Of a stretch of DNA of 64,000 bases, positions 43,201-55,200 are shown one piece after another (position 1 is the first letter of the stretch; every line of letters starts with the position of its first letter). The stretch spans positions 24,689,832 to 24,753,831 of the forward strand of contig OZ038458.1 of assembly GCA_964036195.1 (NCBI GenBank). Reading direction: 5' to 3'. This DNA comes from Sphaerolaimus hirsutus. Lineage: Eukaryota; Nematoda; Chromadorea; Monhysterida; Sphaerolaimidae. The notes under the pieces are model-generated. The model did no database searches, was not told the DNA's origin, and saw only the letters and a list, made by a program, of their open reading frames with translations. A program made the translations under genes and the position numbers.

Positions 43201-46200
43201 TGTAAGTGTAAGTGTAAATACACTTTCCAAATTTTGAGTATGGATACCAAAAGTGTAAGGTATTTTAAAAATACCTCGGAAAGTGTAAAAAAGTGTAAGT
43301 GTAAAAAAATTTTCAGAAAGAGCTCTCACTGTTGAGCATTAGAAAACACCGCTGTTCTCACCATTAGATCAATTTACCGTATTACCTCGAATTATCCCCC
43401 TTGAATAAACCCCCCCCCCTCGAATTAACCCCCCCTCAAAATGGGCTGGGGAAATAATAAACCCCCCCCTCGAAACCCCCCCCCTGGAGTGAAGTACATC
43501 ATGTATGCAATGTACATGATGTATTAATTGCGACCAAAGGCATCGCAACTACACATAGACACTAGTTTGTATAGCGATGCACGTTGATACGTCCTAATAC
43601 AGTCTGTTGAACGTATTTATTACCTGTTTTGGGTACGTAAATGCCTACTCTTTACTACAATACTTACAAAAATTTCTGACGAAATAATACCCCCCCTCGA
43701 ATAAACCCCCCCCCCTCGAATTAACCCCCCCCCTCAAATTTTGCTGGCGAAATAATAAACCCCCATGGGGGTATTTCGAGGTAATACGGTATTTATAATT
43801 TTCATGCATTATTTCACATTTTATGGCCTTTTATGAAACATTTCAGACTGTAACAAATACTCTAGTGATGTGAAGTTCCCTAATAATGGCACTTTTTCAG
43901 TGTTGATATTTTACTGATTAAGCAATGCATACACTCTGTTTAAATGCAAGAATGGACATGCAACAAATGTCAATGCAAAAGTTGACTTCGTGTCCAGCTG
44001 GTTAATTTCCATTGATCTTGTCCTTTTTACAAAAGTATGATGAAACTGTAGAATACCATGAGTACTGATCAAAAGTTGTAGATCAAAGGCTAGTTTGTAC
44101 ATTTGCCATATTTTCTACATTCAATGCATTTTTTGTACATTCTGTACATAGGCTCAAAAGCATAAAACAGATCTATCTGAAAGAAAAAAATACACTTTCT
44201 GTACCCGGGTATTTTGCCCAGGAAAGTGTAAAAAAAGTGTATGGGTATTTTACGAAAGTGTAAGTGTAAGTGTAAATATAAATACCCATTAACGCGGGTA
44301 TTTCGGGTAAGTGTAAATACACTTTCGCAACTCTGGTATTATATCAAAGAATGGGTATGGTATACGAGGGGAGAGATAAATAATTCCACATAGGTAATAC
44401 AGAAATATTCCTAAAATTTCATACTTGTCATTCTTCCACAACAAAAAATTTCCAACCCCATGGAAAATTTATTCAATTCATTCAACACCTAAATAACCCC
44501 CCCCCCATCTAGACTCCAGCCAGCACCACACAAACATAGTGACAATTCGCGGCGCCAGCAGCACAATGCCGCGCCAGCGCCACCGCGCCACAAGTGGAGA
44601 CGATTATATACACGCTGAACGGCGCCAAGGCTCTCCAGGTGCCAGATCCAATTGGAAGGTAGGGCGCATGTAAGACGCCTGATGAGTGAGTAAGCGCTGA
44701 AATTGTGCGCGTACGCGGGCTACCGATTACCTAAGTTGAAAATGAAATTTAAATTTTAAATAAAATAAATTTTAAATAAGTTACAAAAAATATTATTTTT
44801 TCTGTGTTTTCCATATCTTATTCAAACTTCATGTTTAAAATCAAAATTTATTTTAAAAGATGATTTCATGCGAGATGTGAATTCCTAATTTGAATGAAAA
44901 ACCTAAATGGAAAATGAGCCGACGTAATATTAATTTCCTGTTAAATGAACCAGAAATTGATTTTAAATTGTCTCATTTTTAAATTATTCACATTTCATTC
45001 ATACTTTTTTATAATTTTTTCGATAAACTTTCATTTGAAGCTCCACTTTTCGGAAGCACATTTTTCGCAAAGCATGTAAACGCTCCTCAAAACACAATTT
45101 CATACATCTACTCGCGTGTCGGGTGCATTATGTGCAGCTTACGTTCCAATTGGAACTGGGCCCAGGTCCAGACCAGGCTCACCAGCACCGCTCGTATATA
45201 GCGCTGCATTCAACCAATTACAAACCGGTGGGCGGGCTACAGGTGAGTAAGAGAAGGAAGGTATTGGCTGAGACAAAAGTACCAAATCAGACAAAAGTAT
45301 TGCTGAAGATAGAACGGCCTGTGTTTGTTGTGGTGGGGTTTAGGAATGGTGTAGAGCATTTTTATTGAAATGTATTCACTTTTACTTAAAAAGCAAATAT
45401 GTATACTAGAATGGTGAATATGTTCACATTTCCAACCAAAGAATATTTTTACTCATTTTTACACATACTTTTACGAGGTACAAGTTATAAATTCGAGTGC
45501 AGCAAAAAAGTCATTTTTCGTGCTAATTCATAAAGATTTTTGAGAAGAGAAATCATGAACTAATAGTACGTTTAATGGGTTTACTGAAAAATGTAATTTC
45601 TTCTGTGGTATTCTACACATAACAATGGATATACTCCGGTTACTTTACACCCTGCACGCGTGGTTCCGGCTGGAAGTGTGCCAACGATGGTTAACGCGTG
45701 CGAGTTTCATAAAAAGATGACAAAATTGATTGTTGTTATAATGTTATTCATTAACATATTCACATCGATGAATTTTTTCATATTTTTACGGAAATCGCAT
45801 GATTTAATGATCATTGGCACGCTTCCAACACGAGACATAAATCAGTGCGAGGGCAGAGTATCACGTACGCCGAGTATACATTCTCCACACTCCCCTATCA
45901 CACATAAATATAAATATTCTCAGTTTCTCTTTTGCATTTTCTTTCATACACTATTTCCCTTACATTTTCTGTACAAATTAAAATTAGGAAAACTTAAAAT
46001 TTAGGGCAATTAGAAAATTTTAAATGCTTTACATTCACATTCAGTGGTTAAATTTAAAATGCTTTACATTTATGACATAAGTTTCATTCAAAATTTACTT
46101 TACTTTTAACAACTCTGGTGTGGGGATTGAATCATGTACAAACTGCATCTGGGTAGATTTCATCAGCTTGAAATCTTTTGGAAGTTGTAAAAATCATACT

Positions 46201-49200
46201 GTATATACTTAAATAATTACCCCGCCTTGAATATGTCCCCCCTCTTAGACGGGTGAGGAAAAAATAATGCCCCCCCGAATAACCCCCCCCCCCTTTTGGC
46301 ATATCATAAAATTTTTGCATCTACCGTATTACCTCGAAATACCCCCATGGGGGTTTATTATTTCGCCAGCAAAATTTGAGGGGGGGTTAATTCGAGGGGA
46401 GGTTTATTCGAGGGGGGTTTTATTATTTGGTCAGAAATTCTCGTGAAATTCGTAGTAGAGAATACGCTTTTTCACACACGAATACATACATGATGTACAT
46501 CATTCTGGAGGGGGGGTATTTCGAGGGGGGGTTTATTATTTCCCCAGCTCATTTTGAGGGGGGGGTTAATTCGAGGGGGGGGGGGTTAATTCAAGGGGGG
46601 GGATAATTCGAGGTAATACGGTAATTTGAACAAAAATGGCGTGTTATTTAGTAAGTAAAGCATATTTAGTGACATCAGTTGATAGAAACATGCTTAAAAT
46701 TGTTGACGAAATAAAAATCCCCTTGAATAATTCCCCCTCGAATAGTTCCCCCCTTAAAAAAGTCTGATGACAAAATTATTCCCCAGGGGATTATTCGAGT
46801 ATATATGGTAAATAGTTTTATGATGCTGGACAAAAATGCGTTTCTGATAGATTTATTGTAAATATCTAGCAGTGTACCGAAGATTTTCATTGCAATGATA
46901 TTGGTTGCCCAAAACTGTATCCTTGCTGTGAGATTCGGCTGGACAGCATTTTTTGTTTCAGTTTTGTAAATATAGAGAATTTTAGCCATTTAATGCTGCA
47001 GTGTTAAGCATTAATTTGCTTTTTTGCTTAATTAGTTCACAGGTTGGATGAAAGAAACAATTACTGTATTATAGGGATATTGAATTTGCCAATGTTTTTC
47101 TTCAATGACAGGATATTTTTGGCATAAAATACTTTTATCCATATAAAATAAAGTTAGCATATTTATTAGGTATCTTGAAGTACATTTCTATATGAAGGGT
47201 GTGCTTCTAAAAGTACCGATCTACAAAAAATCAATTTTGAGATAATCGCAATTCAAAGTTTGGAGTATGCAATTCCCACACATGAGTATTGGGTATGGGT
47301 ACTTGGGGTATATACCATATTACCTCGAAATACCCTTAGTGGGTTTATTATTTCGCCAGCAAAATTTGAGGGGGATTATTTGAGGGGGTTTATTCGAGGG
47401 GGGGTCTATTATTTCGCCAGAAATTTTCAGAAAGTCCCCATACTCAGACGTAGACAAATCAAACAATTACATAGATGTATGTGTGTTTATAGGCATACAT
47501 AACTGTATATACACATAAACCCTGCCCCTCACGTCACTCAATCATCAGTTTTAATGTGTGTTCTGCATTGTACAGATCACAAACTGCGGTATTTGTCATG
47601 TACGTTCTCTTTACACTCAATTTTAGGGGAGTATTTCGAGGGGGGGTTTATTATTTCCTCAGCCGAATTTTAGGGGGGGTATTTCGAGGGGGGGTTAACT
47701 CAAGGGGGGGGGGTTAATTCGACGTAATACGGTAGTTGGTTATTGTTATAAATGCATGGTATAGTCTTTGGGTGACACTTGTGTAACTAGCGATATAAAA
47801 TTTAGTGAATTGACTTCATTGTAAATAGATCAGTATTTTTAATGGTACAATTTGTGAAGCGCATGAAGATTGATACTTTTAGAAGCACAAAAAATATTGT
47901 GCTGATCGGTACTTTTAAAAGTACAATTTTGAAAAAAGTGTGTAGATTGGTACTTTTAAAGATACAAAAGCTGATAAAGCTTGTAGATCGGTACTTTTTA
48001 AATTACATAAACTGTATTTTGCTATTTTTTGTATTTTTCGACCCATCATATCTCAAAATTGAATTTCGCAGCCCCCACATATTACATATATTTTTGAAGC
48101 GCGTTTTTATGGGGACCCCAAAAATGGTCCTCAAATTTGAAATTTGAAGACTGAAAATTTGAAAAATTTGTAGATCGGTACTTTTAGAAGCACACCATTT
48201 ATATGCTGTTAGAACAGTCCAGTTTTAGCCAAAAAATTTGATTTAATATATTATTTGCAATTATTGAGACGAATTTTTGATTACTGCAATCACCCAGAGA
48301 ACATGACAGCAATTTTTTTGTCTAGCACTGTATACAGGTTCTAATCTGTAATGTTGTAATGTTTGTGTTCATTAGTTAAAAGTCACTAGTTATGTGGATG
48401 CTTTGATCACCGATTGGTAGTGATGTTTTGTTTTGGAAGACAATCCCAATTAATCATATTTTAATGAATGGGTCCTGTCTTGGAAATAAAACACACCTCG
48501 AAATAAATAAAAGTAATACCGTATTACCTCGAATTATCCCCTCCCCTTGAATTAACCCCCCCCCCCCCTCGAATTAACCCCCCCCCCTCAAAATGGGCTG
48601 GGGAAATAATAAACCCCCCCCTCGAAATACCCCCCCCTTCGGAATGATGTACGTCATGTACATAATAAATACGTCATGTATGCAATGTCCATGATGTATA
48701 TTACTGTTAATTTGCATTGCAGCTACACATAGACTAGCTATTTACGTTTTTATGTCCAAATATATCCTGTTTGGACACATTTATTACCTGTTTTATGTAT
48801 GCAAATGCCTACTATTTACTACGATCCTTAGGAAAATTTCTGACGAAATAATACCCCCCCCCCCCTCGAATAAACCCCCCCCCCTCGAATTAACCCCCCC
48901 TCAAATTTTGCTGGCGAAATAATAAACCCCCATGGGGGTATTTCGAGGTAATACGGTATTTAGTATTTTAGTGAGAAAACATAGGGACTGAAAAGTAAGT
49001 TAAGAAATAACAGTCTTAAAGTGCGCGTTTATTCACCAGGGGCAGGGAACATAAAAAAATCCAAATATGGCGTACATATTGTAAATGTAAAAATTCTGCA
49101 CGAAAAGAATACAAAAAACACACGCACATCCTAAAATTTTACATGTTCATTTACATGCCAACAATAAATACTGTTCTGTTACACTCGCAGCTATAGAATA

Positions 49201-52200
49201 GAAACCATGATATTTTGCGAACATTACTGTTTTTCACCTTAAAACTTAATACAACATTGTGTACAATTTTTGACAGTTTTTATAATTTCGTGTGCCGATA
49301 GGTGAATCGTGATTTCATTTGTTTAATAATTGTCATCATTCTTATTGATACGATAAATATTACGCTTTATCGGCATAAATAAAGTCTGGAACAAAATGAC
49401 GTTTTGAACAGTTTTGTGTTCCTAGTATAAAACATTGATTTTGCCGTTCTGTCATTTCGTTGCACATGCTTCCAGGCTTTCTTTATGCATTTTCTTGCCA
49501 TTTTTTTGCGTTTCAGCGTGTATTTTTCTGTTGCTGCATACTTTGCAAATTGTTAAATTGCACACACTTATTCAGTTTAACCTGAAAAATTTATCCAAAA
49601 AATCCAAGTAACCAAAGTACTTAAATTATTCAATTATTTTGCTCTAGTACTTTAATTTTTTAAATCTGCTCTTAGCGTCTTTTGGGGGCATGCCTAGGGT
49701 GTCAAATTTCCGTTTCCGTTTTCCGTTTCCGCCTTTCCGCAGGAAAATTTTTTACCTTTCCGTTTTCCGTTTTCCGGCAGCCAAAAAATTTTTACCTTTC
49801 CGTTTTCCGTTTTCCGGCAGCCGAAAATTTTTTACCTTTCCGTTTTCCGTTTTCCGGCAGCTGAAAATTTTTTACCTTTCCGTTTCCGTTTTTTCGGCCC
49901 ATTTTTCCATTTTCCGGCTGAAAAATTTTTACCTTTCCGTTTCCGTTTTACCAGGCCATTTTTTCATTTTCTGGCTCGATTTTCAGTTTTCTGGCATTTT
50001 TCCATTGTTTTTCCAATCTGTATTTATCTTCAATTGGCTCATTCCATTGTGTTGTTTTTGTCTCTTGGAGCAGCATTGACAACTGGGATTTCAGGGTCAG
50101 TGAAACAGGTGCTGTGAACCCAATTGGGTCATATGCTGACACCAATAATTTATTCAAGTTTTGTCTGGTTGGTGTTGTGATGCTGTCAATTTGCAATTTT
50201 GGTGTTGATATTGCCAGCATGTCTGTTCAGTGATTTTATTTCATGCCCATTACTGCAACAATTTTATTCACCTTTGGACTCCTGTCATTTTCTGCTATTT
50301 CATTCATGACTGATCTGGAGTTTGACAGCCATTCCCTCATGTTCATAGAACATTGGTGATATAAAGCTTTGACATTGTAATATAGTTCTAAAGCTTCAAC
50401 TTCATTCGTGACACTCATGATGAAGTTATCGATGTAAATGTTGTTTATTATCATCGCCAACTGGTTTCCTTCCCCTTCATTATGTTTTGTTGTCACAGAT
50501 CTCAATTATTCCCTTTTCTAGTTGGTTGTCCAAAACTTTCCAGTATTGTTTGAATAAGTTTGGATCTTTGTTGAATCTTCTTATCAGTGATTTAAACCGC
50601 ACCAAGGCTTCTGCTTTTCCCGTGGGCAGGTCACTGATACTCTCTTTATACGGCCAGTCAATATAGTATCGTTTGTTGTTGTCATTGAATTTTATGCTAT
50701 TTATTATCATCTCCTCTGCAATGTTGTCATCAATTGCATAGGAGTCATCAGTGATTCCCACTGCTTCTAGACTGTGAAATTGTCGTAGTGTTTCCTTTCC
50801 TATGGCCACTATGGCTACTTTTTGATGATTTTTTGTTGGTTCAGTTAAGCTTGAACTACAAGTGAAGTTACAGGCATGATCCATAGTTGCAGAATGTACA
50901 GCTACCACAATCAAAGCCAAACAGGCAAACCTGCATGCAGGTTTTCCTTCTGCAAATTTGTCTATTACCGTGCTAATTTCACTTTATTTTTTTCCGTTTC
51001 CGTGAAAATTTTGCTTTCCGTTTTCCGTTTTCCGGCATTTCATTTTTCCGTTTTCCGTTTTCCGGCCGACAATTTTTTTTTACCTTTCCGTTTTCCGTTT
51101 TCCGCTGAGTGAAATTTTTTTACCTTTCCGTTTTCCGTTTTCCGGCCGACAATTTTTTTTTACCTTTCCGTTTTCCGTTTTCCATAAAGTGAAAAAATTT
51201 TACCTTTCCGTTTTCCGTTTTCCGTAAAAAAAATTTTTTGACACCCTAGGCATGCCACATTTCCGGGCCGCGCACACTACTACAACGTTGAAATTAGGGA
51301 AACTCATAAATCTGTATTGAACACATTTGAGTTTACCAGAATGATTGATTTTTGTAGTTGACAGACTTATCATTCTGGTGAACTCAAATGTGTTCAAAAC
51401 GGATTTATGAGTGCCCCAAATTTCAGTGGTGTACATACTAGTGTGCGCAGCGCCAAAAATGACAACAAAAAAAACAGGACCATAAAAACCCTCACTCATT
51501 TTTGCCTCCCTTTCCACGCAAAAAAACACCGCAAAAACCACCCAACCCCTCAACCACCCCCCCCCCCCCATCTCAGGAACTAGAAAGCCGCGCGCACACT
51601 CTAGGGGGGTCTCCGCGTATCATAACGCGCCGCCGGACCACAGCCGCTACAGCGGGGGATAAAAATTCTTCCGGTGCTACCAGGGTCTATGGGCAGAGGC
51701 AGCAGAGAAGGGTTAGTGAGTAGGGATTCGAAGGGGGATAGGGATTGGGATTCGAACCGGGTACCCGGATGTTGAGTGGTTGCGGAATTTGTCTGCGATT
51801 GGAATATTTTTAGAAGGGTCAGGTCTGATCTGATTTTTTATCACACGTAGAAGCGATTTTTTGGATAAAATTTTTTTGTATTTACCGTATTACCTCGAAT
51901 TACCCCCCCCCCCCTTGAATTAACCCCCACCCCCTCGAAATACCCCCCTAAAATTTGGCTGAGGAAATAATAACCCCCCCCCTCGGAATACCCCCCCTAA
52001 GATTGAGTGTAAAGAGAACGTACATGACAAATACCGCAGTTTGTGATCTGTACAATGCAGAACACACGTTAAAACTGATGATTGAGTGATGTTAGGGACG
52101 GGTTTATGTGTATAAACAGTTATATATGCCTATAAATACATCTACATCTATGTAATTGTTTCCTACGTCTGAGTATGGGGAATTTCCGAAAATTTCTGGC

Positions 52201-55200
52201 GAAATAATAGACCCTCCCCCTCGAATAAACCCCCCCCCCTCGAATTATCCCCCCTTAAATTTTGCTGGCGAAATAATAAACCCCCTGGGGGTATTTCGAG
52301 GTAATACGGTAGATGTTTTAGTCTCACGCTAATTCGCTGAAAAATAGAACATTTTGCTCTTAATTCAGTTTCAATATGGAAAATTTGATTATAACGTACG
52401 CCAAAAACGACCACCAAAACCCCCCATCAATATACCGCCACCCCCAAACAACCCCTTCCCCTTCCCAAAAACCACCCCAACATACCCCCAAACAACCCCC
52501 CCACAGGTAGCGCGCGTAGCCCTGATGCGCAGCGAGGACGATTTGCACGCCATGCGGGGGGTGCCCCTTCGGCCCGGCGAGCGGTCGCCCCCCACCAGAC
52601 ATTTGGTGCAGGTGTATGCGGATGGGGATGGCAGCGGAAGCGGCGAAACTTGGAGGGTGGTTAGAGGAGGGCCAATGGAGGGCGTGCAGGGGGGATATGG
52701 ATCCCCTGAGTTTGATAGGTGGGTTGGGCTGGGGGTTGGGTGGGGGCAAATTCTGGAAGTGATGGAAATCATAAATAGTGTTCAAACATATAGAGTTTTG
52801 ATGTTAAAACATAGAAAAGCTAAAATAGGGCAAATAGCCAAAAATGGGTATATTGACACGTATAGTCCTATAAACATATTAGTACCCTGGGGAGTTATTT
52901 TTTCGTCTGAAATTTTTATTCAAGGGTGACTTATTCGCTCAGACCTGGGGGTATTTCGATGGGGGTCAATTCAAGGAGGGGATAATTCTAGGAAATACAG
53001 TATTCGAGTTTACACTGATAAGATGAATAGTTTTTAACTTCAGAGACTTTTTTAACATACAGCAATGCACATTGCGAACAAAAATACAATTTTGCCGGGC
53101 AGTCTCGGCTAGTGATGGAAAAGCGCCAGAAAAAAAGGGCGCCAGGCGCCAATGGCGCCATGGCGCCTTACGGAAACGAGGCGCCAAGCGCCAAGGGCGC
53201 CACAGAAAAAGAACGCCAGGCGCCAAGGGGGCCAGGGCGCCAATTGAAAAGAAGGGCGCCAGGCGCCAATGGCGCCAGATCAAAAAAGCGAGTAGAATAC
53301 CCTGCGTGTGCTAAAAATGCTTCTCCAGCACTAGTGCACACATTCACTTCTTTATTCATGTTCTCCCGGATGTAATCAGCAAAAATGAGACTAGCAACAA
53401 ACTTTTGTGCAAAAACCGTACTCACACGTGATTTTCAATTTGAACTCTTTGAAAATTGTCATTCGACAAAACAAGGAATGCTCTTCGAATAGATTTTCCA
53501 ATTATGTTTTCTTGAAGCGGACGACAAGCGACAACGGAATTCCGATAATTTCAATCCGTTGATTTACGAGTTTGCAAGTTCACCGGTCTATCATGCTCAG
53601 CTTTTGATCCGGTACACGTATCTGATAAAAATGGGATAAAACGTATACATCCACTCACACCACTTCATGCATTTTCCGGTGAATTTTGATCATTCACAGA
53701 CCCGTTTTTGTCTTTTTTATTCATTCACGCAGCACTCACCTTGAAACCCTGCTGGCGCCATTTTGGCGCCCTTTTAGGGCAGGGCGCCACGGAGAAAGGG
53801 CGCCATGGCGCTTTTCAGAAAGTGGGCGCCAGGCGCCAAGGGCGCCACAGAAAAAGGGCGCCAAGCGCCAATGGCGCCATGGCGCGGCGCCCTTTGGCGC
53901 TTTCAAATGGCGCCAGCGCCATGGCGCCATTCCATCACTAGTCTCGGCATAAAAACATCCAACTTAAGAACGTGATGATCCTATTAAAATATCGCCCAAC
54001 AAAAAATGACCCCCCCCCCCCAAAAAAAAAAACACAAACAAAAACAACAACAAAATAACAACAACACAGACGTGAAGTCCAATGGCGGCAGGGCCACGGC
54101 GCCAGGGAGCTGCAGTCGCGCAGCGCAAACTTCACCGAAACCATGGAAACGGTCGAAATCACCAAAAGACAGGTGCCACTCCCAGACCCTGTAAAATGCC
54201 CTGTAAAATGTCAAATGTCATGCAAATTGTCAAATGTCATGTTAAATGCCCTTGACATTACTTTTGACACTTTGTTGACATTTGCCACTTACAGGCTATT
54301 TTACAGGGTCTAGGAGTGTTCACAGGTGGCCACCGAAGAAATAAGGGTCGCCAAAATGTCTGGCAAATCGCCAAAAACTCTGCGGCGCGTGTTGCCAGCC
54401 GGCGCGCTGCCCCACTCCGAGCTGCCTGATGTGCCACTCAAAGTGCCCAGGTGCGCACACATGGTTGTGAAAAAATGTTTAATTTTATGTAAAAAAAGCA
54501 TACCTATTTGCTGGGTAAATAAGTCGGTACCAAGTAAATAGCTAATAGGTTTATTTTTTTACACTGAAGGTGCTTCAACTCCGTTTTATGTGTACTTTTC
54601 AACATACGAGTGCAGAAAATGTACTTTTTCAAACTAATTCAATGATGTATTTATTTTGTGAAACAATCTGCTTGATCATATAGGTATTCAACAGACTTAT
54701 TGAAGAGATATTTATGTTTCTCTTACATTTATCTTGCAATAAATAAGTCAATTTTCATAAGTAAAAAGTTTCACTCTATGTATTTGATTTCACATTTATT
54801 GAGCCAAATGTACTTTTACATTTTACATAAAAATAGCATAAAAACACTTAGAATTTACACTAAAGTTTTCAGTGGTCAAAAACTCAAAACACTTCACATT
54901 TACTTTCACTTTCCAAAAATATCGGCATATTTAACTGCAGGTGTGACCACGAATATGGCTATGGCAGAACTGAAAAGCAAGTGATTGCTGACAGGCAGAG
55001 ACATGCCCATCAGGTCAAAACCATCAAGCCATCAGCTGTGACAAAACCCAGAACCACCATCATTCACCCAGTGAGGCATGAGGAACTACAGGAAAAACCT
55101 CTCATTGTGCCCTGGTGCCATTCCCAAACCCTGTAAATGCCCTGCAAAATGTAAAATGTCATGCAAAGTGTCAAAAGTAATGGAAAATGTCAAACATCCA

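Noticed and set aside
53515-53640. Possible exon of the GYGR-repeat gene (ADDKRQRNSDNFNPLIYEFA)
   Set aside because: Phase does not match either neighbour, and it lies inside a hAT-like insertion with a perfect target duplication. Treated as element cargo.
53072-53952. ORFs rich in GAKRQWRH-like repeats
   Set aside because: Translations of the GGCGCC repeat arms of the hAT-like element, with similar chance frames at 31255-31602 and 63463-63747.
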